In this document: one piece after another, positions 27,627 to 36,123 of the stretch
How positions within the stretch are numbered: the stretch's first letter is position 1
How the letters are laid out: every line of letters begins with the position of its first letter
Source: Paractinoplanes ferrugineus
GTDB taxonomy: Bacteria > Actinomycetota > Actinomycetes > Mycobacteriales > Micromonosporaceae
Length of the DNA stretch: 64,000 bases
Direction of reading: 5' to 3'
Assembly (NCBI RefSeq): GCF_016862195.1
Contig: NZ_BOMM01000073.1
Span: 1-64,000 of the forward strand
The notes under the pieces: model-generated
Told to the model about the DNA's origin: nothing
What the model saw: only the letters and a program-made list of their open reading frames with translations
The model's database searches: none
Program-made: the position numbers and the translations under genes

Positions 27627-28202
27627 ATGCGTGAACGGGAGAACGAGGTCCTCGACCGGATCCGGCGTGGCCAGCTCTACACCGAGTCCGAGGCGAACTT
27701 CCAGGACCCGCTGCGGCGCGCCGACCTGATCTTCGAATACAACAGCACCCGCCCCGGTGACGCCCCGCGCCGCCGCAAACTCCTGGAACGCATCCTCGGC
27801 TCGGTCGGCGCGCGAACCGTTCTGCTCTCCCCGTTCCACGCGGGTTTCGGCAGCAACGTGCACATCGGCGACGACTTCTTCGGCAACGTCAACCTCACCC
27901 TCGTCGACGACATGGAGATCCGCATCGGCAACGGCGTGATGATCGCCCCGAGCGTCACCCTCACCACCACCGGCCACCCGATCCACCCCGGCCTGCGCGA
28001 GGACTTCCGGCGCTTCTCCAAACCGGTCGTGCTCGAGGACAAGGTCTGGATCGGCAGCAACGTCGTGGTGCTGCCGGGCGTCCGGATCGGGTACGGCTCG
28101 GTGATCGGCGCCGGCAGCGTGGTCAGCCGCGACGTCCCGCCGATGACGGTCGCGATGGGCGTGCCGTGCCGGGTGGTCCGCGAGATCACCGACGTCCCGT
28201 GA
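27627..28202 (+). CDS. maltose/galactoside-type O-acetyltransferase
   Basis: 191-residue LbH acetyltransferase with an N-terminal maltose-acetyltransferase helix pair (residues 1-55, ending PRRRKLLERIL). The beta-helix contains the catalytic His in TTTGHPIHPGLR, then the acetyl-CoA-binding end VIGAGSVVSRDVPPMTVAMGVPCRV. It acetylates a 6-OH of a sugar using acetyl-CoA. The ATG at 27627 has AAGGA nine bases upstream. The stop overlaps the HAD start (GTGA). Confidence 0.92.
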   Translation: MRERENEVLDRIRRGQLYTESEANFQDPLRRADLIFEYNSTRPGDAPRRRKLLERILGSVGARTVLLSPFHAGFGSNVHIGDDFFGNVNLTLVDDMEIRIGNGVMIAPSVTLTTTGHPIHPGLREDFRRFSKPVVLEDKVWIGSNVVVLPGVRIGYGSVIGAGSVVSRDVPPMTVAMGVPCRVVREITDVP

Positions 28203-28864
28203 TCGCCGCCGTGATCGTCGACGTGGACGACACGCTGTGCCTCACCGAGGAGGCGTCGTTCCACTGCGAGAACGACGTCCTGGCGCGGATGGGCCGCCCG
28301 CCGATGTCCCGCGAGCGGCACCTCGCGACGTGGGGCGCGCCCCTGCTGGAGGCCATCCCGCACCGCTCGCCCGGCGTCGACCTGCGCGAGTTCGCCGCCC
28401 TGTTCCCCGCCATGCAACAGCGTTACCTCGCCGACGGCCGGCTCGACGTGATCCCGCCCGAGAACCTGGCCACACTCGACCACCTGGTCGGCGACGGCCG
28501 TACCGTCCTGCTGCTGACCTCCCGCGAAGAGGACGAGGTCCGCCACCTGCTGGCGCCCGACCACATCCTGGCGGCCCGCCTCGGCGGCGCCTACCACGGC
28601 GGCAACACCCGCTTCCGCAAACCGGACCCGCGCGCCTTCGACGAACTGCTTGCCGAGACCCGTCTCACCCCGGCCGAGTGCGTCTACGTCGGCGACTCGC
28701 CCGGTGACGCCCTCGCCGCGGGCGGGGCCGGCTTGCGGTTCATCGCGTGCCTGCAGGCCGGCGTCCGCCGGCGCGACGAGTTCGACGACCGCTTCGTCAC
28801 CGCCACGGTGGACACTTTCCCCGAGATCCTGCCGGTGATCAGGCAGTGGGACGCAGGAAGGTGA
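28199..28864 (+). CDS. HAD-superfamily hydrolase
   Basis: 221-residue haloacid-dehalogenase phosphatase. Motif I is VDVDDTL (nucleophile Asp), motif II is LLTSREE, and motif III/IV is RKPDPRAF then VYVGDSPGD. A helical cap lies at about 20-95. It starts with GTG at 28199, overlapping the acetyltransferase stop. The substrate is a small phosphometabolite that cannot be named. The 3' end overlaps the convergent dienelactone-hydrolase-like gene by 26 bases. Confidence 0.88.
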   Translation: MIAAVIVDVDDTLCLTEEASFHCENDVLARMGRPPMSRERHLATWGAPLLEAIPHRSPGVDLREFAALFPAMQQRYLADGRLDVIPPENLATLDHLVGDGRTVLLLTSREEDEVRHLLAPDHILAARLGGAYHGGNTRFRKPDPRAFDELLAETRLTPAECVYVGDSPGDALAAGGAGLRFIACLQAGVRRRDEFDDRFVTATVDTFPEILPVIRQWDAGR

Positions 28865-29408
28865 GGATCCGGGTGACTGCCAGGTCGGTGGCGGCGGCGT
28901 CGTAGGACGGCAGCGAGCTGTCGGTGAACAGGTGCTGGTCGCCCGGGTAGACGTGGACTTCGCTGCCCGGAGCCTCCTTGACCAGGGCGCGGGCGGCGTC
29001 GAGGTCGCCGTCGCCGGCGAAGAACGGGTCGGCGTCCATGCCGTGGATCTGCACGGGGACGGTGGGCGGCCACGGGGCGTCGAAGGCGTCGGGTGGCACG
29101 CAGGCTTCCAGCAGTACGGCGGCGCGAGCCCCGGGCCGGGTCTGGGTGAGGCGCTGGGCCGGCATGACGCCCAGGGAGATGCCGATGTAGACCAGATCAG
29201 GTGGCAGGTTGTCGGCGGCCCGCACACCGCGCTCGGCGGAGTCGGTCCGCTGCGCGTACGCCAGGCCCTCCGCCAGGGCCGGGAAGACGTGGCCGTCGAA
29301 CAGGTCGGGGGTGTGCACCAGGTGGCCGGCGGCGCGCAGGCGTTCGGCGAAGGCACGGACGCCGTCGGTCAGGCCGAGGGCATGGTGCAGCAGCAGGATC
29401 TCGCTCAT
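28839..29408 (-). CDS. dienelactone hydrolase-family protein
   Basis: 189-residue alpha/beta hydrolase of the DLH type. The nucleophile elbow is GISLG (about residue 76), with Ser where classical dienelactone hydrolases have Cys. The acid is probably Asp in HGMDADP and the His in YPGDQHLFTD. No signal peptide. The substrate is unknown; many actinobacterial relatives are annotated only as hydrolases. Tail-to-tail overlap with the HAD gene. Confidence 0.88.
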   Translation of the reverse strand: MSEILLLHHALGLTDGVRAFAERLRAAGHLVHTPDLFDGHVFPALAEGLAYAQRTDSAERGVRAADNLPPDLVYIGISLGVMPAQRLTQTRPGARAAVLLEACVPPDAFDAPWPPTVPVQIHGMDADPFFAGDGDLDAARALVKEAPGSEVHVYPGDQHLFTDSSLPSYDAAATDLAVTRILTFLRPTA

Positions 29409-29506
29409 GCCGGGGAGCTTAGGACGGGAAGCGGACGATCCGCGTCCGGAACGGCGGGCACGCGCGGGAGGCGTACCGGTCGGCGGTTTTGCCTATGCTC
29501 GGGGCT

Positions 29507-29803
29507 GTGACCGAGCATGTGCGGGTTGAATTGCAACAATCGGGTGGGTTCGCTGGTTTTCGGGTGCACAAGGTTCTCGACTCCGGCGAGATGCCACCGG
29601 TGGCTGCGGCTTCGCTGCGGCAGTTGGTCGGGGCGCTCGATTTCGGGGCGTTGCGGTCGAGCGGACCGGGGCATGGTGCCGATCTGATGCACTACGGGCT
29701 GACGATCGAGCGGGGATCGCAGCGGTGGCAGGGATCGGTGTCGGATCCGTCGATCCCGGCGCCGCTGCAACCGCTGCTCGACTTCCTGACCGACTACTCC
29801 TGA
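29507..29803 (+). CDS. emfourin-like protease inhibitor family protein
   Basis: 98-residue protein with the emfourin (protealysin inhibitor) pattern: VRVELQQSGGFAGF at the start, EMPP in the middle, then HYGLTIERG and the C-terminal IPAPLQPLLDFL. Family members inhibit M4 thermolysin-like proteases and usually neighbour one; none is adjacent here. The GTG at 29507 is preferred over an ATG at 29489. A TATGCT hexamer at 29494-29499 lies seven bases before it, which would make the message leaderless. Confidence 0.72.
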   Translation: MTEHVRVELQQSGGFAGFRVHKVLDSGEMPPVAAASLRQLVGALDFGALRSSGPGHGADLMHYGLTIERGSQRWQGSVSDPSIPAPLQPLLDFLTDYS

Positions 29804-29820
29804 TCTCGGCTCGCGCGCGG

Positions 29821-30783
29821 TCAGACGACCGGCGGCTGGGGTAGCTCGCCGAGCCAGAAGGCGGCGGCGGTGCGGAAGTCGTCGTCGACCGGCAGGGCGG
29901 CGTCGCGCACCGCCCGGCGCCACGACAACGACCGGGAGACCCGCCCGAGGCGGCAGCTCAGCGAGACCGAGCGACGCAACGTCGCGGCCGGGGCCAGGTC
30001 GGTCCACGGCTCGAGGTACGCGTCCCGCAGGCGCGCCAGTGCCGGATCGCCGTCGCCCACACCCAGGACGTGGGCCGCGAAACCGAGCGCCACCAGCAAC
30101 GATCCGAACGGGTGGGCGATCGACGCGTCACCCCAGTCGAAGAAGCGGAAGCCGGTGGGGCCGGTCGGGAAGACGTTCGCGTCGGTCAGGTCGTCGTGCT
30201 GGACACTGGCCGGGATGCCGTCGGCGGACAGTTCGGCGCACCAGTCGTCGAGCGGGACCGCCTGCACCGCGGCCACGTCGACGTCGGCGGCCACGGCCGG
30301 ATCGGCCAGCAGGGACTTCAGGTGGGCGGGCAGCGTGTGCGGGCGCTGGTCGGGCACCCCCAGCGAGACCAGGGCCTCGGCGTGCGGGGCGCCGGCGCGT
30401 TGCAGCACGGCGTACGCCTGCAGCATCCGTGACCAGGTCTGCTCCCGCGGCCAGTGGCCGGGGTCGGCCGCCATCCGCTCGCGCAGGGTAGGGCCCTCGT
30501 CGGCGGTGAGCAGCCAGCCCTGCTCGTCGATGGCGAGGGGCCGCAGCACGGCGGCCGGGAACCACTCGGCCAGTGCCGTGGCCAGCGGTGCCTCGTAGGC
30601 GCAGGCGGGGGTGTTGGCCTTGAACCAGCGGTCCCCGGCGGACGTGGGCACCCGGTGGGTCACCGACCAGGGGCGGACCCGGACCTCTTCGATCCAGCCT
30701 GTCGGTTTCGCGTCGAGGTGGGCCTCGATCCAGTCGTGGGCCGAGGACACCCACGCCGGGTCGTGCCAGTCGTTGGCCTTCAT
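29821..30783 (-). CDS. aminoglycoside phosphotransferase (APH)-family kinase
   Basis: 320-residue APH/choline-kinase fold. The catalytic loop is VQHDDLTDANVF (about residue 210), corresponding to HxDxxxxN, and the metal motif is FFDWGDA. The N-lobe is short. Such proteins in actinomycetes are mostly uncharacterised small-molecule kinases, and resistance cannot be inferred from sequence. ATG at 30783. Confidence 0.87.
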   Translation of the reverse strand: MKANDWHDPAWVSSAHDWIEAHLDAKPTGWIEEVRVRPWSVTHRVPTSAGDRWFKANTPACAYEAPLATALAEWFPAAVLRPLAIDEQGWLLTADEGPTLRERMAADPGHWPREQTWSRMLQAYAVLQRAGAPHAEALVSLGVPDQRPHTLPAHLKSLLADPAVAADVDVAAVQAVPLDDWCAELSADGIPASVQHDDLTDANVFPTGPTGFRFFDWGDASIAHPFGSLLVALGFAAHVLGVGDGDPALARLRDAYLEPWTDLAPAATLRRSVSLSCRLGRVSRSLSWRRAVRDAALPVDDDFRTAAAFWLGELPQPPVV

Positions 30784-30856
30784 CGAGCGGTCAGCCTACG
30801 GGCCGGCGCCGGCCGGCTCATCCGAATTTCCGGGCCCCGCCCCGGCCCCGGCCAGG

Positions 30857-31426
30857 TCAGCCGGCGAGCCGGGATGCCAGGTCGGTCTCGAACACTCTGA
30901 TCTGGGCGTCGGTGGTGCCGGTGTTCGGGTAGATCGAGATGCCGACCATCAGGTTGCTCACCCGGAAGACGGTGAGTGCGCCGTTGGTGTAACCCTCGTC
31001 GCCGAGCCCGGACAGCTCGCGGAACTGGCCCTCGGTGCGCTCCCGCAACCGCGAGCCGACCTTCCCGGGCGTCGCGCCGCGGTAGTAGCCGACCGTCATC
31101 ATCGGCGTGCTCGTGCCGGGAAGCAGCACCTCGCAGGTGTTGCCGTTGCCGGCCCGGGTCGTGTAGCCCGCGCCGAGTCCCGGCAGCCCCGGTTCGAGGG
31201 TGGCGCAGGGCGGCGGCACGGCGGCGAACCGGCCCTTCTCGTCGAAGGCCCCCGAGAAGTACGCGATGGCCCCGCCGACCGCCAGCAACGCCACCACGCC
31301 GAGCCCGCTGAGCACTCCGATGAGCGCGCGCCGGCGCGGTGGTGGGGCGACCGGCATCGGCTCGGGACCGGGCGCCGGGCCGGGAGCGCCGGGGGCCGGT
31401 GGGTGGGGAGTCTCGTCGGGCTGCAC
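30857..31426 (-). CDS. membrane-anchored protein of unknown function
   Basis: 189 residues. The first 30 are Pro-rich and cytoplasmic, one membrane helix lies at about 33-58, and the rest is outside. The outer part has Cys in PPCATLEP and NTCEVLLP that may pair. It resembles the generic actinobacterial Pro-rich plus single-helix plus small extracellular domain architecture. The GTG at 31426 has AGGA eight bases upstream. I do not recognise the outer domain. Confidence 0.7.
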   Translation of the reverse strand: MQPDETPHPPAPGAPGPAPGPEPMPVAPPPRRRALIGVLSGLGVVALLAVGGAIAYFSGAFDEKGRFAAVPPPCATLEPGLPGLGAGYTTRAGNGNTCEVLLPGTSTPMMTVGYYRGATPGKVGSRLRERTEGQFRELSGLGDEGYTNGALTVFRVSNLMVGISIYPNTGTTDAQIRVFETDLASRLAG

Positions 31427-31540
31427 CCCGAGGATCCTAGGGCGGCGCGGCCGCCGGCGAGCGGCGGGCGCGGGGCGTGCCGTCGACCGGACTCGAAAGA
31501 TGATCGCGATCGATGTTACCGGTCGATTTCGGTGAGACTG

Positions 31541-31601
31541 TGGACAGCTGTTAGACGGGCATCTATCGTGGGCGATACCGCTGTTAATCGAAGCGCTTCG
31601 A
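31541..31601 (+). promoter_or_regulatory. promoter with downstream LacI-type operator
   Basis: -35 TGGACA (31541-31546), 17-base spacer, -10 TATCGT (31564-31569). The perfect palindrome TCGAAGCGCTTCGA at 31588-31601 lies just after the expected start of transcription. This is the same layout as at 33756-33841, so the same LacI repressor should act here. Confidence 0.72.
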
Positions 31602-31686
31602 CGAACGCTTCAGAATCCGGTCTGCTCGGTCGCGACACCATGCTGAGCAGGCGGTTCATCGTTCCCGGAATACGAGGAGAATCGCC

Positions 31687-31890
31687 ATGCGACGGCGTTT
31701 CCCGCCGCTGCCCGCCGGCGCGTCACCGGTCGTGACGACCATTCCCGGCGCCGCGCACGCGGACCCGTCCTCTCCGTTCCGTGATCCACCTCCGGGACCG
31801 GCGGCCCGGATCGACGCAGACGCGACCGTCGATGCCCGGGTCGGTCCCTTCCGGGCGACGCCGCGCGCGTCCACATTCTCCATTCGGTGA
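31687..31890 (+). CDS. short ORF with degenerate signal peptide, probable remnant of a secreted enzyme
   Basis: 67 codons from an ATG with AGGAG eight bases upstream. The first 27 residues have a signal-peptide plan (MRRR, a weakly hydrophobic stretch, then PGAAHAD with an AHA cleavage-like site), but Pro residues break the core. The rest is Pro/Arg/Ala-rich with no fold I recognise. It has its own promoter, a LacI-type operator and a strong hairpin behind it, so the transcription unit is intact while the product is too short for a glycosidase. Either the coding part was deleted, or this is a genuine small exported peptide. Confidence 0.4.
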   Translation: MRRRFPPLPAGASPVVTTIPGAAHADPSSPFRDPPPGPAARIDADATVDARVGPFRATPRASTFSIR

Positions 31891-31897
31891 GAGGGGA

Positions 31898-31932
31898 ACC
31901 CGCCCGCCGGCCTGGTCAGCCGGCGGGCGGGT
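31898..31932. terminator. strong hairpin between the short ORF and lacI
   Basis: Perfect 14-base stem, ACCCGCCCGCCGGC paired with GCCGGCGGGCGGGT, around a 7-base loop. No T-run follows; such T-less hairpins are common terminator candidates in high-GC actinomycetes. Confidence 0.65.
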
Positions 31933-32110
31933 CGCACCGTGAGCCCGTCCGGCCCGGCTGACCCAGGCGCCCCGCCGGTCCCGTTCCAGACCTTGCGCAA
32001 CAACGTCGTCCGGTCCGGTCGGGCTTGCGACCGGCACCCGGCGGCTCCTTACTAGGATCTTTCACCGAAGGCGCATGATGAGACGCGACCAGCTCACGTG
32101 GGGAGGGCGG

Positions 32111-33118
32111 ATGCCGACGATAAACGACGTCGCCCGCGCGGCCGGGGTGTCGCCCAGCACCGTGTCGTACGTGCTGAGCGGCCGCCGCCCGATCTCGGCC
32201 CAGACCCGCGCCCGGGTCCAGGCCGCCATCGCCGAACTCGGCTTCCACCCGCACGCCGGCGCCCGCGCCCTGGCCAGCAGCAAGACGAACGTCCTCGCCC
32301 TGGTGGTGCCGCTGCGCGTCGACGTCAACGTGCCGGTCATCATGCAGTTCGCCACGGCCGTCGTCACCGCCGCGCGCACCCACAACCACGACGTCCTGCT
32401 GCTCACCAAGGACGAAGGCACCAGCGGCCTCGAACGCGTCGCGCACAGCACCATGGTCGACGCGCTCATCGTGATGGACGTCGAGAAGGACGACGTACGC
32501 ATCCCCGCCCTGCGCCGCCTGAAACAGCCGTCCGTGTTGATCGGCCTGCCCGCCGACCCGGCCGGCACCATCTGCGTCGACCTCGACTTCGCCGCGGCCG
32601 CCGCCGAGACCCTGCGCCACCTCGCCTGGCACGGCCACCGCCGGATCGCCCTGGTCGGCCCGTCGCCGTCGGTCTACCGCCGCGGCACCTCCTACGCCGA
32701 GCGCTTCCTGGCCGGCTTCACCGAGGCCTCGGCCGAACTCGGCCTCGAGACGATGACCCACCCCTGCGAACCGGGCCGGCCGGGCGTCCGCGACTGCCTC
32801 ACCGACATCGACGCCGAACTGCCCGGCGTGACCGCCCTGGTCGTCCACAACGAGGAAGCCCTGCGCCCGTTGCTCGACCAGCTCCGCGCCACCGGCCGCC
32901 GAGTCCCCGAGGACATCTCCGTCGTCGCGGTCTGCCCGCGCGACGTCGCGCTGAGCATGCCGATCCCGCTGACGTCGGTCGACATCCCGTCCCACGACGT
33001 CGGCGGCCTGGCCGTCGAGACCGTCATGAAACTGCTCGACGGCCGCCACACCGAGTCGGTCCGCCTGCTGCCCCCGACCCTGGTCGAACGAGACAGCTGC
33101 ACCACCCCCAAACCCTGA
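32111..33118 (+). CDS. LacI-family transcriptional repressor
   Basis: 335 residues. The LacI helix-turn-helix is at residues 2-50 (TINDVARAAGVSPSTVSYVL, hinge SGRRP), followed by a periplasmic-binding-like sugar sensor. The ATG at 32111 has GGGAGGG upstream; an ATG 12 codons earlier is less family-like. Three copies of a perfect CG-centred palindrome of LacI type flank the gene (31588-31601, 33803-33816, 33827-33840), and none lies at its own promoter. It should repress the sugar transporter/alpha-xylosidase operon until a xylo-oligosaccharide binds; the inducer is inferred. Confidence 0.93.
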   Translation: MPTINDVARAAGVSPSTVSYVLSGRRPISAQTRARVQAAIAELGFHPHAGARALASSKTNVLALVVPLRVDVNVPVIMQFATAVVTAARTHNHDVLLLTKDEGTSGLERVAHSTMVDALIVMDVEKDDVRIPALRRLKQPSVLIGLPADPAGTICVDLDFAAAAAETLRHLAWHGHRRIALVGPSPSVYRRGTSYAERFLAGFTEASAELGLETMTHPCEPGRPGVRDCLTDIDAELPGVTALVVHNEEALRPLLDQLRATGRRVPEDISVVAVCPRDVALSMPIPLTSVDIPSHDVGGLAVETVMKLLDGRHTESVRLLPPTLVERDSCTTPKP

Positions 33119-33755
33119 CCGCGCACGCCATGGTCCGGCCGCGACCAGTGGATGTTGGCCGCCCGCGCCCGCCCGCCCGGATCTGGCCGCGCCGCGCCCG
33201 CCCGCCCGGATCTGGCCGCGCCTCCGGCCGGACGTAGCGGTCCTCAGGAGACAGCCGCTTGGATGCCGATAGCCTGGCAAAGCGGATATAGCGCGAATTA
33301 AGGTGTCTCGCGATTGCTCCCAGGCAGGGGTTGCGACGGGTTGGCGCTCAGGCGCGGCCTCGGGCGCCGTTCGGTGGTGCGGTTCCGCGTTGGTAGCGCG
33401 TTCTCCGGTGATGCTGGCGGCCCGCGGTCTCCGCTCTCGGCCGTGCGGGCTCGCTGGTGCACTTTGCCGAACTCGTCGGCATCGAGTTCGTCCTTTTTGG
33501 GGCTCGCAGGGCTGGGATCGCATCCAGTGCCTTGTCGGCAGTTCGCGGCACCGGCTGTCACCCCGATTGTCGCCCGCTTCAGCCCGCCGGCCGTTGCCGT
33601 CTGCCGCGCCGCGCCCACCTGCTCGGTGGGCGTCCCGAGGCCGGTGAAGTCGGCCGGGGAGAGGGGTGGCGGGGAGAGCAGGCTCACGCCCGGCGGGTGA
33701 GGTGGGTCATGGCGCGGGAGGCGTTCGATCGTTGCGAAATGTATTCGTCACGCCG
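33119..33755. other. long intergenic stretch without a credible gene
   Basis: About 640 bases between lacI and the transporter promoter. It contains the 29-bp tandem repeat and, from 33300 to 33700, frames open on both strands whose products are Pro/Arg/Ser-rich and match nothing I know. Composition differs from neighbouring coding DNA, so it may be a decayed gene. Confidence 0.5.
33165..33222. repeat. 29-bp tandem repeat, two copies
   Basis: The unit beginning GCGCCCGCCCGCCCGGATCT and ending GGCCGCGCC is repeated exactly at 33165-33193 and 33194-33222, directly behind lacI. Confidence 0.85.
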
Positions 33756-33785
33756 TTGACATGGGAGCGCCGCGAAGCCTAACGT
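33756..33785 (+). promoter_or_regulatory. promoter of the sugar ABC transporter / alpha-xylosidase operon
   Basis: Consensus -35 TTGACA (33756-33761), 18-base spacer, -10 TAACGT (33780-33785). Transcription should start near 33792, just before two LacI operators, giving a roadblock type of repression. Confidence 0.7.
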
Positions 33786-33801
33786 CCCCTCAAAGTCCCG
33801 C

Positions 33802-33841
33802 GTCGAAGCGCTTCGACAATCTATCGTCGAAGCGCTTCGAC
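33802..33841 (+). promoter_or_regulatory. tandem LacI-type operators
   Basis: Two identical 16-base palindromes, GTCGAAGCGCTTCGAC, at 33802-33817 and 33826-33841, with centres 24 bases apart. They lie between the promoter and the substrate-binding protein start. Confidence 0.88.
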
Positions 33842-33862
33842 GATCCCACCCCGGAGGACGGC

Positions 33863-35173
33863 ATGTTCAGATCACGAGCCGGCGTCGTTGCCGGTGCGAT
33901 GTTGCTGGCCACCTCGCTGGCTATGACCGCATGCAGCGGTTCCGGCTCGGACAGCGACGAGGGGAGTGACGCCAAGACGCTCACTCTCTGGCACTACGAG
34001 GGTCCCACCAGCGCCATGGGGGTGGCCTGGAACAAGGCGATCGAGCTGTTCAAGGCCAAGCACCCGGGCGTCGAGGTGAAGTTCGAGGAGAAGTCCTTCG
34101 AGCAGATCCAGCAGAACGCCCAGATGATTCTCAACTCCGACAGCGCACCCGACATCCTCGAATACAACAAGGGCAACGCCACCGCCGGTCTGCTCTCGAA
34201 GCAGGGTCTGCTCACCGACCTGTCGGACGAGGCGAGCAAGCGGGGCTGGGACAAGAAGCTCAGCAGCAGCCTCGCCACCACGGCGAAGTACGACGAAGAC
34301 GGCATCATGGGCTCGGGCAAGACCTACGGCATCCCGAACTACGGGGAATTCGTCGAGGTCTATTACAACCAGGACATGTTCAAGAAGTACAACCTCCAGG
34401 TCCCGACCACCCTGGACGATTTCACCAAGGTGATGGACGCCTTCAAGGCCAAGGGCATCACGCCGTTGAGCGTCGGCGGCGCGGAATACCCGGCCCAGCA
34501 GATCTTCTACGAGCTGGCGCTGTCGAAGGCCGACCGGTCGTGGGTGAACGACTACCAGCTCTACAAGAACAAGGTGGACTTCCACGACGCGCAGTTGACC
34601 TACGGCGCGCAGACGTTCGCGGACTGGGTCAGCAAGGGTTACATCGCCAAGAACTCGGCCGGCATCAAGGCCGAGGACATGGGCGTCGCCTGGGAGCAGG
34701 GCAAATTCCCGATCATGATCTCGGGCAGCTGGTGGTACGGGCGGTTCGCCAGCGAGGTGAAGAACTTCCAGTGGGGCACGTTCCTTTTCCCGGGCAACAA
34801 ACTGCACCCGGGCTCGAGCGGCAACCTGTGGGTGGTCCCGGAGAAGAGCAAGGCCAAGAGTCTCGCGTACGACTTCATCGACATCACCATGCAGCCCGAG
34901 GTGCAGAACCTGCTCGGGAACAGTGGTGGCCTCCCGATCGCGGCCGACCCGGCGGCGATCACCGACCCGAAGAACAAGGAACTCATCGAGACCTTCAACA
35001 AGGTGTCGTCCGAGGACGGTCTGGCCTTCTACCCGGACTGGCCGGCGCCCGGTTATTACGACGTCATGGTCGGCGGCGTGCAGAGTCTGATCAACGGCTC
35101 GAAGACGCCCGCCGCGTTCCTCGACGAGGTCGCCAAGCCGTACAACGAGAACCTGGCCGACCTCGGCAAGTGA
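33863..35173 (+). CDS. sugar ABC transporter substrate-binding lipoprotein
   Basis: 436-residue family 1 extracellular solute-binding protein. The signal peptide ends with a lipobox at Cys24 (SLAMTAC), so it is tethered outside the membrane. Typical phrases are LTLWHYEG near the start and GKFPIMISGSWW with many aromatic residues for sugar stacking. The ATG at 33863 has GGAGG eight bases upstream. First gene of the operon, followed by two permeases and an alpha-xylosidase; there is no ATPase gene, so a shared MsiK-type ATPase elsewhere is expected, as in many actinomycetes. Confidence 0.94.
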   Translation: MFRSRAGVVAGAMLLATSLAMTACSGSGSDSDEGSDAKTLTLWHYEGPTSAMGVAWNKAIELFKAKHPGVEVKFEEKSFEQIQQNAQMILNSDSAPDILEYNKGNATAGLLSKQGLLTDLSDEASKRGWDKKLSSSLATTAKYDEDGIMGSGKTYGIPNYGEFVEVYYNQDMFKKYNLQVPTTLDDFTKVMDAFKAKGITPLSVGGAEYPAQQIFYELALSKADRSWVNDYQLYKNKVDFHDAQLTYGAQTFADWVSKGYIAKNSAGIKAEDMGVAWEQGKFPIMISGSWWYGRFASEVKNFQWGTFLFPGNKLHPGSSGNLWVVPEKSKAKSLAYDFIDITMQPEVQNLLGNSGGLPIAADPAAITDPKNKELIETFNKVSSEDGLAFYPDWPAPGYYDVMVGGVQSLINGSKTPAAFLDEVAKPYNENLADLGK

Positions 35174-35231
35174 CGAGTCCCCGCGGGCGGCGTGCGCCGT
35201 CCGCGGGCCCCCCGAAAGAAGGAACGTCACC

Positions 35232-36122
35232 GTGGCCGGAAAAAAGGGTTACGCGGTCTACCTCATTCCGGGTGTGATCCTGTCGGTGGCCGTCATCGTG
35301 GTGCCGCTGGTCATGACGGTCTACACCAGTTTCACGAAATGGAACGGCGTCGGCGACCAGAAGTGGATCGGCTTCGACAACTACACCCGGCTCTTCGAGG
35401 ACTCGCTGTTCTGGTCGTCGTTCGGGCACATCCTGCTGCTGATCCTGGCCATGGCGGTGGTGCCGACGCTGCTCGGACTGGTGCTGGCGGCGGTGCTGTT
35501 CGACTACATCGGCAAGCACTTCGGCGATCGGTGGGCGGCGGTCTTCCGGTCCGGGTTCTATCTCCCGCAGGTCATTCCGGTGGCGGTCACCGGCATCGTG
35601 TGGGGCTGGATCCTGCACCCCGATTACGGCGCACTGAACAAGATTCTCGACTCGATCGGGCTGACCGGGCTGGCGAAGAACTGGCTGGGCGACCCGAAAT
35701 ACGCGCTCTACAGCGTCATGGGGGTGATGATCTGGTTCCAGCTCGGCTATCCGATCGTCATGTTCATGTCCGGCCTGCAGCGCGTCGACCCGGCGCTGTA
35801 CGAGGCGGCGGATCTCGACGGGGCGACCTGGTGGCAGCGATTCCGGAAGATCACCGTCTATCTGATCCGGCCGGAGTTCTATGTGGTCCTGGTGACCACC
35901 ACGATCGCCGCGCTGAAGATCTTCGGGCAGATCTTCGTGCTCACCGGGGGCGGCCCGAGCAATTCGACACTGGTGCCGTCGTACTTCGCCTACAAGAACT
36001 TCTTCGAGAAGGCCCAGGTGGGGTACGGGTCGGCGATCTCGACAGTCCTCACCGTGCTCATCATCGTGCTGGCGATCGTGTTCCTGCGGCTGCAGAACCG
36101 AGCCGAGAAGGCCGGAGCCTGA
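35232..36122 (+). CDS. sugar ABC transporter permease (MalF type)
   Basis: 296-residue membrane permease with six or so helices and the EAA loop in YEAADLDGATWWQRFRKITV (about residues 195-215), which contacts the ATPase. Starts with GTG at 35232, with AAGGAA upstream. Forms a heterodimer with the next gene product. Confidence 0.94.
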   Translation: MAGKKGYAVYLIPGVILSVAVIVVPLVMTVYTSFTKWNGVGDQKWIGFDNYTRLFEDSLFWSSFGHILLLILAMAVVPTLLGLVLAAVLFDYIGKHFGDRWAAVFRSGFYLPQVIPVAVTGIVWGWILHPDYGALNKILDSIGLTGLAKNWLGDPKYALYSVMGVMIWFQLGYPIVMFMSGLQRVDPALYEAADLDGATWWQRFRKITVYLIRPEFYVVLVTTTIAALKIFGQIFVLTGGGPSNSTLVPSYFAYKNFFEKAQVGYGSAISTVLTVLIIVLAIVFLRLQNRAEKAGA

Positions 36123-36123
36123 C

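Noticed and set aside
33298..33700. Overlapping frames on both strands between lacI and the transporter
   Set aside because: No ribosome-binding site with a family-like N-terminus, and composition unlike protein; kept only as possible decayed DNA.
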